Part shown: positions 8,419-17,740 of the stretch, in pieces
How positions within the stretch are numbered: the stretch's first letter is position 1
Layout: every line of letters starts with the position of its first letter
Assembly (NCBI RefSeq): GCF_000425845.1
Contig: NZ_AUEF01000007.1
Span: forward strand, 1-64,000
DNA from: Jeotgalicoccus psychrophilus DSM 19085
Lineage (GTDB): Bacteria; Bacillota; Bacilli; Staphylococcales; Salinicoccaceae
Direction: 5' to 3'
Length of the DNA stretch: 64,000 bases
The notes under the pieces: model-generated
Seen by the model: the letters and a program-made list of their open reading frames with translations, nothing else
What the model was told of the DNA's origin: nothing
Databases searched by the model: none
Translations under genes and position numbers: made by a program

Positions 8419-8433
8419 AAAGAGGTGATTTAA

Positions 8434-9183
8434 ATGGCCGATGAGGAAAGAGAGTTTACCGAGCATTTTGAAGAGCTGAGAAAACGTTTATTAACGGTAA
8501 TGTACTTCTTTGCTGCCGCATTATTTGCCGGTTTTTATTTCTCAAAACCATTAATATATCAATTACAGAATGCACCATGGACAGAAAATGTTCAGATGCA
8601 CGCATTCCAGGTCACAGATCCGCTTAAAATTTATTTAATTGTTATTGTGGCTATTGCCTTTATTATAATTTTACCAGTTATTATGTATCAGCTGTGGTCG
8701 TTTATCACTCCCGGGCTGTATGAGAAGGAACGAAGTATAACGCTGCTGTACATACCGGTAGTCATGATTCTAATGCTGCTTGGCATCGCATTTGGCTACT
8801 TTGTTGTTGTACCGTATATTATTAAATTTACATTTGATTTATCTGTTGAAATGGGAATTGAAACGACGATTGGTATTAACCAGTATTTCGGCTTCCTGTT
8901 CAGAACAATACTGCCGTTCGGCTTTATATTCCAAATGCCGGTGCTGACATTGTTCTTAACACAGCTGGGTATTATTACGCCGATGTTCCTGAAGAAGAAC
9001 AGAAAATATGCATATTTTATTATGTTTGTGCTGGCAGCAATTATTGCTCCGCCGGATATTATGACGCACTTACTGCTGACAGTTCCGATGATTATTTTAT
9101 ATGAAATCAGTATTCATATTTCAAAAATTGGCTACCGCAGATATTTAAAAGCAGAACAGCAGCAGTTGGAAGATGAGCTGTAA
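8434..9183 (+). CDS. tatC: Twin-arginine translocase subunit TatC
   Basis: TatC is the signal-peptide receptor of the Tat exporter. The 249-residue protein has six predicted membrane helices. The N-terminal EHFEELRKRLL motif is the family signature, followed by PLKIYLIV and the FxPGLYEKER loop. AGAGGTGAT lies upstream of the ATG. It forms a minimal TatAC pair with the preceding gene. The GH32-like gene follows after only 24 bases without a visible terminator. Confidence 0.95.
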   Translation: MADEEREFTEHFEELRKRLLTVMYFFAAALFAGFYFSKPLIYQLQNAPWTENVQMHAFQVTDPLKIYLIVIVAIAFIIILPVIMYQLWSFITPGLYEKERSITLLYIPVVMILMLLGIAFGYFVVVPYIIKFTFDLSVEMGIETTIGINQYFGFLFRTILPFGFIFQMPVLTLFLTQLGIITPMFLKKNRKYAYFIMFVLAAIIAPPDIMTHLLLTVPMIILYEISIHISKIGYRRYLKAEQQQLEDEL

Positions 9184-9207
9184 TAAAATGGGAGGTAATG
9201 AACATAT

Positions 9208-10668
9208 ATGCCAAAAAAACTTGAAGAAATTTCGCGTGCAGAGATAGACGATTTAATACAAGCAGCTGATGATTCGAAGTGGAAACAGGTATATCATGTT
9301 CAGCCGCCATTTGGATTTTTAGGTGCCCCGACGGGATTTAACTATGTAAATGGTATTTATCATTTATTTTATGAATGGTCACCGGACAGTGATTTAACAG
9401 TCACACCTGACAGTAAATACATCTATCATGCAACGTCAAGAGATCTTGTAACATTTCACAGTGAAGGCGTGAAAATTAAACCGGACTCGCTGTATGATGC
9501 TGAGAATATATTCGGTGGAAGCTTGTCTAAAGTGTTCAATGAAATCAGTTACTTTTATACAGGAGAACGTCTGAGAGGCGATGAGCTGATGACGTCCCAG
9601 CTTGGCGGTTATATGAATACCGACGGTAAAGTTCAGAAGTATGCAAGTCCGCTGATAAGAAATACGCCAGCGGAATATCTTGAGTACTTCCGTAATCCTT
9701 ACGTTACTGTAACCGACAGAGAAGTCGTAATGTTCGTCGGCACGATGAACCGGGAAGAGTTCGGCAGAGTGCTCATATACCGCGGTCCGTCAGTGGAAGA
9801 ATTGAGATTTGATAGTGAACTGGATACAGGCTATAAAGTCTTCGGCTACTTATGGGAACAGCCGGAGTTTTTTGATCTGGATATGGATTCAGTATTTATA
9901 TTCAATGCCAGAGGACTCGATAAATTCTCTACGAATTTTTGGAACATCTACCAATCGGGTTATATGATCGGTGATTTCGAACGTCAGGGAAATTACTTCA
10001 TCCACGATGACTTTTATGAATTTGACGGCGGCTTTGACTTTTACCGTCCTGCAACGACAGTAGATGAAGATGGCAACAGAGTGCTGATTGCATGGATGGC
10101 AGCAGAAGAGAGCGGCTATCCTTCAGCAGCAGACAAAACAGTTAATGCAATGACAATTCCGAGAGTGCTGACGATAGACGGAGAAAGAATTAGACAAACA
10201 CCTCATCCTAATTTAGAGAAGATGCGCGGTGAAGCAATTACAGCCGAAGGATATTTCAAAGAATATCCGACGAAACTGACGGCTTTTTACGGTGAAGTCT
10301 ATGAACTGAATATCGATATACTGGAAAACAATGCGTCGATACTACATATATATCTGCGCAAAAACACGCGTCATGAAACTAAACTCGTTTACGACAGTGA
10401 CGAGCAGATTCTGACGCTGGACCGGACATTCAGCGGTGAGGAAATATTGAATGTAGACGGCCTGGTGAGGCAGATTAAGCTTGAAGAAGACCTTAGTAAC
10501 ATGAGAATTTACGTGGACAAATCGAGTATCGAAGTATTTATTAACGACGGAAAATATACAATGACAGCAAGAATTTTCCCAAGTGATAATGCTGAGGGAC
10601 TCGAGATGGTAACGGAATTTGGAGACTGCCGTGTACAGTTAACACAGTATCCGCTCGAATTGCAATAA
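9208..10668 (+). CDS. GH32-family (sucrose-6-phosphate hydrolase-like) protein, catalytic residues missing
   Basis: A full-length 486-residue GH32 homologue with a five-bladed propeller and a C-terminal beta-sandwich (ending with the SSIEVFINDGKYTMTARIFP type). Family landmarks align directly, but the WxNDPNG nucleophile motif reads FLGAPTG (residues 37-43), so the nucleophile Asp is Ala40. The RDP motif reads RNP (162-164). The acid/base Glu of ECP is kept as EQP (217-219). Two of three catalytic carboxylates are therefore changed, and sucrose hydrolysis by the known mechanism is unlikely. No frameshift is seen. Staphylococcus aureus carries scrB in a comparable chromosomal neighbourhood. 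Role unknown: a binding or regulatory pseudoenzyme is possible. Confidence 0.8.
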   Translation: MPKKLEEISRAEIDDLIQAADDSKWKQVYHVQPPFGFLGAPTGFNYVNGIYHLFYEWSPDSDLTVTPDSKYIYHATSRDLVTFHSEGVKIKPDSLYDAENIFGGSLSKVFNEISYFYTGERLRGDELMTSQLGGYMNTDGKVQKYASPLIRNTPAEYLEYFRNPYVTVTDREVVMFVGTMNREEFGRVLIYRGPSVEELRFDSELDTGYKVFGYLWEQPEFFDLDMDSVFIFNARGLDKFSTNFWNIYQSGYMIGDFERQGNYFIHDDFYEFDGGFDFYRPATTVDEDGNRVLIAWMAAEESGYPSAADKTVNAMTIPRVLTIDGERIRQTPHPNLEKMRGEAITAEGYFKEYPTKLTAFYGEVYELNIDILENNASILHIYLRKNTRHETKLVYDSDEQILTLDRTFSGEEILNVDGLVRQIKLEEDLSNMRIYVDKSSIEVFINDGKYTMTARIFPSDNAEGLEMVTEFGDCRVQLTQYPLELQ

Positions 10669-10743
10669 CAGATATAAATATAGCGAAAAATTAGATAGTT
10701 TTAAAAATAGAAGTAAGAAGCTGTAACAATATATTGCGAGAAG

Positions 10744-10752
10744 TGATATAAT
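10744..10752 (+). promoter_or_regulatory. Extended -10 promoter of the RpiR-type regulator
   Basis: TGa followed by TATAAT, a consensus extended -10, 57 bases before the regulator's ATG. The -35 region (around tgtaaca, 10722-10728) is weak. Confidence 0.5.
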
Positions 10753-10808
10753 TACACCATATTATTCATATCAAGTGTCAACATAACAGTAAAAAGAGGT
10801 GGTTAATT

Positions 10809-11645
10809 ATGTTTTCTGTACTTAGTCAGATTAATAAACGGCTGGAATATATGACGCCGGTCGAACAGCGTATCGCAAAATTTATGCTGGAAAATCCAAA
10901 TAAAGTTATCAATATGCCCGTCAAAGAAATTGCCAAACACTCATCGACGAGTGATGCAGCGATCGTACGATTCGCTAAAAGAATCGGACTGCAGGGGATC
11001 AAAGAATTAAAAGTGGAACTTGCAAAAGAACTGCACACGCTTGAGCAGGAAAAGATTTCACGTGTCATTGAACTTGAAGAAGATACCCATGCGGATATTT
11101 TTGATAAAGTATTTAAGAATACGATACAGGCTCTGTACAACACAGAGAAAATCGTCAATCGTAAACGTATGCAGGAAGCTGCAGAGCATATGGTTGAAGC
11201 AGATAATACATTTATATTTGGAGTCGGCGACTCGGCTAATGTCGGACATGACATGGAACAAAAATTACACCGGGTAAATATCAATGCTTTCTTTACTGCC
11301 GACAAATACTTATGTATGACACGTTTAACAAATGCGAAGCCGAATGATGTACTGTTTGTGATTACTTTATCTGGTAAAACACAGGAAGTTATTGAAATCG
11401 TCAAACTCGCTAAAAAATTAGGTGTAATGACGATTATTTTAACGCAGAACCATTCTTCGATTGCGAAAAGAAATTCGGATATTGCTATTGAAATTACTGA
11501 AGAAGAAACTAATATTCAGTATATGAATATGACAAGCCGTATTGCTCAGCTGATTATTTGTGATGTGCTGTTTTTCTATGTGTGCAAGGAACTCGGTTCA
11601 AGCGCATATGAAACGATTATTAACACATATGACATGACACACTAG
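10809..11645 (+). CDS. MurR/RpiR family transcriptional regulator
   Basis: A 278-residue regulator. An N-terminal RpiR helix-turn-helix domain covers about residues 1-78 (MPVKEIAKHSSTSDAAIVRFAKRIGLQG is cut by the recognition helix). A SIS sugar-phosphate-binding domain covers about 115-260, with FIFGVGDSANVGHDME and VLFVITLSGKTQEVIE. Such proteins sense phosphosugars. It stands alone between the GH32-like gene and the LPXTG gene, each with its own promoter region, so its target is not clear. GAGGTGG lies upstream of the ATG. Confidence 0.85.
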   Translation: MFSVLSQINKRLEYMTPVEQRIAKFMLENPNKVINMPVKEIAKHSSTSDAAIVRFAKRIGLQGIKELKVELAKELHTLEQEKISRVIELEEDTHADIFDKVFKNTIQALYNTEKIVNRKRMQEAAEHMVEADNTFIFGVGDSANVGHDMEQKLHRVNINAFFTADKYLCMTRLTNAKPNDVLFVITLSGKTQEVIEIVKLAKKLGVMTIILTQNHSSIAKRNSDIAIEITEEETNIQYMNMTSRIAQLIICDVLFFYVCKELGSSAYETIINTYDMTH

Positions 11646-11799
11646 TAAAATTACATAATAATACGTGAATATTAAGGTTATGTAACAACTTTGATATTGT
11701 ATAGAAATACCCTCATGCATCAACTATAATAAGTTGTACATTAATGTGAAAAGTCTACTAAAATGTATAATTTATTTCAGGATGCGTGGAGGGGAAACA

Positions 11800-12876
11800 A
11801 TGCGAAAATCAAAAGTTCAAAAAATGAAGCTAGCATCTTTACTGCTGCTGTCCACTGTACTAATCCCTAACATTGCTTATGCTGACGAAGAGATAGATGA
11901 GAGTATGGAAGCTGAAACTGCTGTAAACCAAGCTGAAATACAAGATGCAGAACAGACAATTAATGAACAAGAAACAGAGTCTGAAGAAAACGCGGGAACG
12001 CCGGAAATCACACCGGGTGAAGCGGCGACTGAAGAAGTAACACCAGACGTAAATACTTATAATAATGATATAGAGACAAATACAGAGAATGCTGAAGAAG
12101 AAACTGTTGATGACAGCGGTGGGAAAAATGAAGAAACCGCACCGATACTGCAGCCGGCAGAACCTGAAGAACAGCCGGAAGAAAACCAGGTAGTGACTCC
12201 TGAAGAACTTGAGAGTAATGAAGAGACTGCTCAGGAGGAGGAAGAAACTGAAGTACCTGCAGGAGAAGAAGAGACTCCTGCAGATGCAGTCGAGGGTACT
12301 GAATCTGAAACTGACAGTACACTTGAAACGCCTGTGACAGAAGAACCTGATAACGGCACTCAGCAGGGTAATATCGACGATAATCAGGAAGCAGTACCTG
12401 AATTGCCAATAGAGCAGATTGATCCGATAGAATCAGTTGATCCTGAAGGTGAATCAAGTACAGAAGAACCCTCAGCAGAAGAAAACACTGTAACAGAACA
12501 GCCTGAAGAAGGCACTGTGGAAGAAAACCCAAGTACTGTTGAAACTGAGAAGAAGAAATTATACCGTTATGACTACGGAGATATTTTAAATGGAATTTCA
12601 TTTAGCGAAGAGAGTATCCATGATGACTTGTCCACACTGGATCAGAGAGTATCACGTGTAATGTCTTCCAAAGTTATTGAAGAAAAAGATTTAACAGCAG
12701 AACAGAAGTTAGAACTTGAAGAGAAAGTTAAAGCTGAACAGGCAACCTCGTATGACGCGGAAGAACTTCCGAATACAGGTGAAGCGGATTCGACTAACTA
12801 TGTATTTGCAGGGTTACTGACGATATTCGGTGCAGTATTATTATTTATGAGCAAGAAATTAAAAACAGATAACTAG
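11800..12876 (+). CDS. LPXTG-anchored acidic surface protein
   Basis: A 358-residue secreted protein. A signal peptide (MRKSKVQKMK, then a hydrophobic stretch ending AYA before DEE, cleavage about residue 29) has no YSIRK motif. The mature part to about residue 245 is a Glu/Thr/Pro-rich, low-complexity acidic region without a recognisable domain. A more structured stretch follows from about 250 (KKKLYRYDYGDILNGISF). The sorting signal is LPNTG (12766-12780), then a membrane helix and a basic tail (KKLKTDN). GGAGGGG at 11787-11793 fixes the ATG at 11800. It would be linked to peptidoglycan by sortase A. Ligand unknown. Confidence 0.88.
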   Translation: MRKSKVQKMKLASLLLLSTVLIPNIAYADEEIDESMEAETAVNQAEIQDAEQTINEQETESEENAGTPEITPGEAATEEVTPDVNTYNNDIETNTENAEEETVDDSGGKNEETAPILQPAEPEEQPEENQVVTPEELESNEETAQEEEETEVPAGEEETPADAVEGTESETDSTLETPVTEEPDNGTQQGNIDDNQEAVPELPIEQIDPIESVDPEGESSTEEPSAEENTVTEQPEEGTVEENPSTVETEKKKLYRYDYGDILNGISFSEESIHDDLSTLDQRVSRVMSSKVIEEKDLTAEQKLELEEKVKAEQATSYDAEELPNTGEADSTNYVFAGLLTIFGAVLLFMSKKLKTDN

Positions 12877-12902
12877 TAGATTATTGATATCTATAAATTT
12901 GA

Positions 12903-12932
12903 GAGCCTGGCGGCAAACGCCGGGCTCTTTTT
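12903..12932 (+). terminator. Intrinsic terminator after the LPXTG gene
   Basis: Stem gagcctggcg/cgccgggctc with one U-G pair, loop gcaaa, then five T. Confidence 0.85.
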
Positions 12933-13022
12933 ATGGAAAGTATAAGATGTTAGAAATATTATAAAAAAATACCAACCAGGGATTACAACGCATCTTCGTT
13001 GTCACCTCTATTTTGTATTCAA

Positions 13023-13031
13023 TGTTATAAT
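13023..13031 (+). promoter_or_regulatory. Extended -10 promoter of the tartrate/D-malate dehydrogenase gene
   Basis: TGt followed by TATAAT. About 20 bases upstream is the small inverted repeat acaacg/cgttgt (12985-12990/12997-13002), a possible operator. Confidence 0.5.
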
Positions 13032-13089
13032 ATTTTTATCAGTATTGTTCAATATTCTGAAATTACATACATAACATCGGGGTGAAGGA

Positions 13090-14145
13090 ATGAAAACATT
13101 AAAAATCGCATCTATTCCAGGGGACGGTGTCGGCAAGGAAATTATGCCTGAGGCGATTCGCGTGTTGGAAAAAGTTGCACAGGTTCACGGGGGATTACAG
13201 TTTAAATTCGAAGAGTTCCCGTACAGCTGTGACTATTATTTAAAACACGGAGCAATGATGCCTGAAGATGGTATGGATCGCCTCAGCCAGTTCGACAGTG
13301 TATTTTTAGGTGCTGTCGGCGATGCAACGAAGGTACCGGATCATATTTCATTATGGGGGCTTTTACTTAAAATTCGTCAGGAGTTCCAGCAGGAGATTAA
13401 CATCCGTCCTGCAAAATTACTGAAGGGTATTAATTCTAAATTAGCAGATCCTAAAGATTTCGATATTGTTGTTGTCAGAGAGAATAGTGAAGGGGAGTAC
13501 AGTTCGATTGGAGGACGTATTTTCCACGATGATCACGAGATTGCAATTCAGAATAACGTTTTCTCTAAACGTGCAACGAAACAGGCGATGAATATTGCTT
13601 TTGATCTTGCAAGTAAGCGTAAAGGCCTTGTGACAAGCGCGACAAAATCTAACGGGATTTTCCACGCGATGCCGTTCTGGGATGAGATTTTTGCAGAGAT
13701 TTCCGCCAAGCATACAAATATTAAATCAGAGTCTAAACATATCGATGCATTGGCTGCTTATTTTATTACACACCCGCACGAGCTTGATGTAGTTGTAGGC
13801 AGTAACTTATTCGGAGATATATTATCGGATGTCGGTGCAGCGATTATGGGAAGTATCGGTGTTGCACCTTCTGCGAACTTAAATTTAAATGGCAAGTATC
13901 CTTCAATGTTCGAGCCCGTACACGGTTCTGCTCCTGACATCGTCGGTAAAGGAATTGCCAATCCCATTGGCCAGATTTGGACAGCTAAAATGTTATTGGA
14001 GTTTAACGGAGAGGCTAATATTGCCGAGCACTTGATGAAAGTCATTGAATCTGTCACAGCTGATGGTTATCAGACACCTGATTTAGGCGGTAAATACAAG
14101 ATGACTGAAGTGACTGATGAAATTATTAACAGATTAGGAAAATAA
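13090..14145 (+). CDS. Tartrate dehydrogenase / D-malate dehydrogenase family protein
   Basis: A 351-residue member of the isocitrate/isopropylmalate dehydrogenase family, closest in pattern to TtuC/DmlA and B. subtilis YcsA. These enzymes oxidise D-malate, tartrate or 3-isopropylmalate with NAD+ and a divalent metal. Visible are IPGDGVGKEIMPE near the N-terminus, LRQ-like KIRQEFQQEINIRP, VVRENSEGEYSS, the metal-site GDILSDVGAAIMGS and the NAD-binding EPVHGSAPDIVGKGIANP. There are no leu genes nearby, so leucine biosynthesis is unlikely. It is a single-gene unit with its own promoter and terminator. Confidence 0.85.
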   Translation: MKTLKIASIPGDGVGKEIMPEAIRVLEKVAQVHGGLQFKFEEFPYSCDYYLKHGAMMPEDGMDRLSQFDSVFLGAVGDATKVPDHISLWGLLLKIRQEFQQEINIRPAKLLKGINSKLADPKDFDIVVVRENSEGEYSSIGGRIFHDDHEIAIQNNVFSKRATKQAMNIAFDLASKRKGLVTSATKSNGIFHAMPFWDEIFAEISAKHTNIKSESKHIDALAAYFITHPHELDVVVGSNLFGDILSDVGAAIMGSIGVAPSANLNLNGKYPSMFEPVHGSAPDIVGKGIANPIGQIWTAKMLLEFNGEANIAEHLMKVIESVTADGYQTPDLGGKYKMTEVTDEIINRLGK

Positions 14146-14152
14146 TTGTGTT

Positions 14153-14192
14153 ATCCCCGCATAAAATTTTCATTTTATGCGGGGATATTTTT
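14153..14192 (+). terminator. Intrinsic terminator after the dehydrogenase gene
   Basis: A 15-bp perfect stem, atccccgcataaaat/attttatgcggggat, with loop tttc, then a T-run. Confidence 0.92.
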
Positions 14193-14235
14193 TAGTTACG
14201 TATACATGAAGTCTGCTCATATCAACGCAACGCCA

Positions 14236-14274
14236 CAAAAAAACAGGACCAGCTCAGCTGATCCTGTTTTTTTA
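14236..14274 (-). terminator. Terminator of pepF (bidirectional form)
   Basis: Stem acaggaccagct/agctgatcctgt with one mismatch, flanked by A7 on the left and T7 on the right, so it can work in both directions. It lies just past the pepF stop codon. Confidence 0.8.
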
Positions 14275-14280
14275 TGCATT

Positions 14281-15981
14281 TTATAATTTTTTATCATCAA
14301 TTGAGTTCAGGTAAGCATGCACTTCATCGATGACTGTTTCCAGTGAACCTTCCTCAAATGGAGATTTCAGGTTGGCAAGTTCTACCAGCGAGTTGAACGG
14401 CAGTGAGCCGCCGACTTTACATAAGGCGAGATAATCAGCCCAAGCGCCGTCAAAGTCTTCTTTCGCCCGTTTCCAGAACTGCAGCGCGCACACTTGTGCG
14501 AGCGTGTAGTCAATGTAGTAGAATGGTGCTCCGAATACATGTCCTTGTCTGTGCCAGAATGCGCCGCTTTCAAGTGGTTCAATTCCATCGTAGTCAATGT
14601 GCGGTAAATATTTCTGCTCGATTTTCTTCCATTCCTGACGTCTTTGTTCAGGTGTCAGTTCAGGATTCTCGTAAACCACATGCTGGAATTCATCGACTGC
14701 TACACCGTACGGCAGGAATGAAATTGAATCCGTCATATGAGAGAATTTGAATTTATCGGTATCTTCTTTAAAGAACATCTCCATCCACGGATAAGTGAAG
14801 AATTCCATACTCATCGAATGAATTTCCGCCGATTCGTATGTCGGGAATGCGTACTCAGGCACTGTCAAATGACGTGACATATACGTTTGGAAGGCGTGTC
14901 CCGCCTCGTGTGTCAGTACTTCCACATCGCCTTGTGTACCGTTGAAGTTCGAGAAGATAAACGGCGCTTTATAATCAGCAATCATCGTACAGTAACCGCC
15001 GCCTTCTTTACCTTTCTTAGCTTCTACATCGAACAGATTGCGTTCCGTCATGAAGGTGTAGAACTCATCTGTCTCAGGTGACAGTTCTTTATACATCGCT
15101 GCACCGTTTTTCATAATATCTTTAGTTTTTCCTTTTGGTGCTGCATTACCAGTAATAAACTCGAAATTTCCATCATAGCTCTTCAGAGAGTTGAGACCGA
15201 TACGCTCTGCCTGACGTTGTTTCAATTCTGTAACGATTGGTACAACATATTCTTCAACTTGTTTTCTGAACTTCTCGACCATTTTACGGTCGTAGCCGAT
15301 ACGGTTCATGCGGATATATCCGAGTTCTACAAAGTCTTTGTAACCAAGTGTCGTCGCGATTTCATTTCTTGTTTTTACAAGAGCATCGTAAATATTATCG
15401 ATTTCTTCAAGGTGTTCACCCATGAAGCCCTGGACAGCAAGTGTCGCATCTTTTCTGACTGAACGGTCAGGGTTCTGAGTATACGGAGTGAATTCTGACA
15501 GGTTTAATTTCTTGCCGTCGAATTCAATTTCAGCTGACGCAAGCAGTTTATCGTACTGAGTTGCCAGTTTATTTTCTTTTTGAAGCAGTGTTTTAACTGA
15601 AGGGTCAAATGATTTTAAAGCATTGTCCGACAGTTTGAAAAGCTGTTCCCCAAAACGAGCTTCCAGTTTATCGCGGAATTTACTTGTCGTGATTGCTTTA
15701 CGGTATTTGTTAGTAATTTCAGTGAACGATGGATCATTTTCATCGAAGTAGTCGCGTTCTTTGTCGTAGAATTTATCGCGTGTATCAATTGATGAACGGA
15801 TTGATGCCAATGTCGCCATCGTATCTAGATGATCAAACTCCGTGTTCAGCTTGTCGATTACAGTTACCTGAGCATCTGCAGAATCAGCAGCATCAAATTC
15901 TTTCAGCAGTGAATCTACAGTTTTCTCAAATTGTTCTAAATCAGGACGGTCATATTTAAAATCTTCGAACTTTGTTACCAT
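14281..15981 (-). CDS. M3 family oligoendopeptidase (PepF-like)
   Basis: A 566-residue cytoplasmic zinc metallopeptidase of the M3B group. The catalytic motif is HEAGHAFQ (HEXXH), with the downstream Glu ligand in ESAEIHSMSMEFF. The C-terminal HIDYDGIEPLESGAFWHRQGHVF and FYYIDYTLAQVCALQFW segments are typical of the substrate-closing region. AAGGGGG lies before the ATG. It degrades short peptides. It is transcribed alone, convergent with the dehydrogenase gene and divergent from lemA. Confidence 0.9.
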   Translation of the reverse strand: MVTKFEDFKYDRPDLEQFEKTVDSLLKEFDAADSADAQVTVIDKLNTEFDHLDTMATLASIRSSIDTRDKFYDKERDYFDENDPSFTEITNKYRKAITTSKFRDKLEARFGEQLFKLSDNALKSFDPSVKTLLQKENKLATQYDKLLASAEIEFDGKKLNLSEFTPYTQNPDRSVRKDATLAVQGFMGEHLEEIDNIYDALVKTRNEIATTLGYKDFVELGYIRMNRIGYDRKMVEKFRKQVEEYVVPIVTELKQRQAERIGLNSLKSYDGNFEFITGNAAPKGKTKDIMKNGAAMYKELSPETDEFYTFMTERNLFDVEAKKGKEGGGYCTMIADYKAPFIFSNFNGTQGDVEVLTHEAGHAFQTYMSRHLTVPEYAFPTYESAEIHSMSMEFFTYPWMEMFFKEDTDKFKFSHMTDSISFLPYGVAVDEFQHVVYENPELTPEQRRQEWKKIEQKYLPHIDYDGIEPLESGAFWHRQGHVFGAPFYYIDYTLAQVCALQFWKRAKEDFDGAWADYLALCKVGGSLPFNSLVELANLKSPFEEGSLETVIDEVHAYLNSIDDKKL

Positions 15982-16146
15982 AAATTAATTCCCCCTTAAT
16001 GGTCTTAACCCGTATTTTAGCATAAGGATTAAAAAGTCTGTTATAAATATGATAGTGTGTATAGTAATAATTTACTGAAATTGGGGTAATATATAAGAGC
16101 AATGTCTTATGCATAAATTTAAAATTTAACGAAAAGAGGACGAACG

Positions 16147-16746
16147 ATGAAGAAATTTCTAATACCTATAGGTGTACTGATTGCGGTAATTGTTATTATT
16201 GCAATTATGATTGTACCGAGATATAACAGTCTGGTAAATCTCGATGAAGAAGTAAACCAGAAAGAATCACAAATCGAAACGCAGCTGCAGCGACGCGGCG
16301 ATTTGATCCCGAACCTTGTAAGCACGGTTCAGGGCTATGCATCTCATGAAGAAGAGATATTTACTGATATCGCAGATGCACGCTCAAGACTTGCGGGTGC
16401 AAGCGGTGATGTTGAAGAGCTTGCTGAAGCTAACAATGAAATGACAGGTGCTTTATCACGTCTGTTAGCAATTTCAGAGAACTATCCTGATCTGCAGGCG
16501 AGTGAGCAGTTTACAGGATTAAGAGATGAGCTTGCAGGTGCGGAGAACCGTATTGCTGTAGCACGTCAGGATTACAACACAGCGGTGCAGGATTACAACC
16601 GCAATACAAGAACATTCCCAGGTAACATTATCGCAGGAATTTTTAATTTCGATGAGAAAGCTTATTTCGAAGCGGATGAATCTGCACAGGATGTACCGGA
16701 TGTGGAGTTTAACACTAATCAAGATGATACAGACGGTGGAGAGTAA
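16147..16746 (+). CDS. lemA: LemA family protein
   Basis: A 199-residue membrane protein with one N-terminal helix (about 4-24), then a long helical domain outside or inside the membrane. Diagnostic segments are YNSLVNLDEEVNQKESQIETQLQRRGDLIPNLV with the GYASHE turn, and the RTFPGNIIAGIFNF motif near the end. The function of LemA is not settled. The stop codon overlaps the ATG of the next gene (TAATG), and the LemA plus TPM-domain pair is a conserved arrangement in many bacteria. Confidence 0.9.
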   Translation: MKKFLIPIGVLIAVIVIIAIMIVPRYNSLVNLDEEVNQKESQIETQLQRRGDLIPNLVSTVQGYASHEEEIFTDIADARSRLAGASGDVEELAEANNEMTGALSRLLAISENYPDLQASEQFTGLRDELAGAENRIAVARQDYNTAVQDYNRNTRTFPGNIIAGIFNFDEKAYFEADESAQDVPDVEFNTNQDDTDGGE

Positions 16747-17585
16747 TGCAAAAAAGCTTTGCTTTTATAGCTGTTGTTCTTAGCGTTTTACTGCTAAGTA
16801 CGCCTGTAGAAGCAAGAGTGGATTTGCCGGCGCTCAATGAAAGTCATTATTTTGTGCAGGATAATGCAGGTGTACTCAGCGACAGTACAATTAATGAAAT
16901 TAATGAGAAGGGTACACATCTCGAAGAAGGAACGGGTGCCGAACTGCTTCTAATGACGATGAGTTCAACAGGCCAGGAACATCGTCAGGACTTTGCTCTC
17001 CGTGCACTGAGGGAATACGGTGTCGGTAAAGCCGAGAAGGATAACGGCATTGTCATTCTTTTGAATCTCGATAACGATAATGAATTTAATAATCGGGGTA
17101 TTGAAGTACAGGTCGGTTACGGTGTTGAAGGATACTTAAACGATGCTAAAATAGGACGGATTATTGATAATGTGGCATATGATGATTTAGTTGATGGTAA
17201 TTACGAGACGGCGCTCAATAATCTGTATACGGCATTATATGAAGAGTCTTTAAGCGCATACGGTTATGAAGACGGTGAATTCACACGTGAAGAACCAGCT
17301 GAAGATACAGAATCAGGACAGAATGACAGTATATTCGCTATTCTGATCCGGCTGGCGATATTTATGACAGTACTGTATATCATTTATAAAATGGTATCAG
17401 GCGGTGGAGGTTCCGGCGGTTCCGGAGGCTCAGGCGGCAGACGCAGAAGAAGCGGCGGTCCCGTAATATTCTTCCCTCCAAGCGGAGGTGGATTTGGCGG
17501 CGGTTCAGGCGGCTTCGGCGGTGGAGGTTTCGGCGGATTTGGCGGCGGCTCCGGCGGCGGCGGCGGTGCTGGACGCGGATTCTAA
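16746..17585 (+). CDS. TPM domain-containing protein (YgcG family)
   Basis: A 279-residue exported membrane protein. A signal peptide ends at about residue 23 (VEARVD). The TPM_phosphatase domain covers about 35-165 (YFVQDNAGVLSDSTINEINE, KDNGIVILLNLDN, VQVGYGVEGYLNDAKIGRIID). One membrane helix is at about 195-215, and the tail is a Gly/Ser-rich repeat ending GGAGRGF. The start overlaps the lemA stop by one base, so the two are co-translated. Its biochemical activity is unknown. Confidence 0.88.
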   Translation: MQKSFAFIAVVLSVLLLSTPVEARVDLPALNESHYFVQDNAGVLSDSTINEINEKGTHLEEGTGAELLLMTMSSTGQEHRQDFALRALREYGVGKAEKDNGIVILLNLDNDNEFNNRGIEVQVGYGVEGYLNDAKIGRIIDNVAYDDLVDGNYETALNNLYTALYEESLSAYGYEDGEFTREEPAEDTESGQNDSIFAILIRLAIFMTVLYIIYKMVSGGGGSGGSGGSGGRRRRSGGPVIFFPPSGGGFGGGSGGFGGGGFGGFGGGSGGGGGAGRGF

Positions 17586-17607
17586 AATGTTTGAAGAAAT
17601 AAATAGG

Positions 17608-17644
17608 CTCGAGAATCTTGATATTAAGATTCTCGAGTTTTTTT
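17608..17644 (+). terminator. Intrinsic terminator after the lemA-TPM unit
   Basis: A 12-bp perfect stem, ctcgagaatctt/aagattctcgag, then seven T. Confidence 0.92.
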
Positions 17645-17693
17645 GTTATGACACCCGTTCATGCTACGCAAGATCCGATGGGTATACATCCAA

Positions 17694-17733
17694 TAAAAAA
17701 GAGCCAAAGTGCCTGGAACAGACAATTTGGCTC
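17694..17733 (-). terminator. Terminator of the CPBP protease gene
   Basis: Read on the minus strand: gagccaaa ... tttggctc stem, then TTTTTT. It lies just past the stop at 17741. Confidence 0.8.
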
Positions 17734-17740
17734 GAAATAT

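Noticed and set aside
10826-11404. 192-codon minus-strand ORF inside the RpiR regulator gene
   Set aside because: It is antisense to a clear regulator gene and has no family features or start signal.
12008-12601. 197-codon minus-strand ORF inside the LPXTG gene
   Set aside because: It mirrors the low-complexity Glu/Thr-rich reading frame, gives a Leu/Gln/Ser-rich product and has no ribosome binding site.
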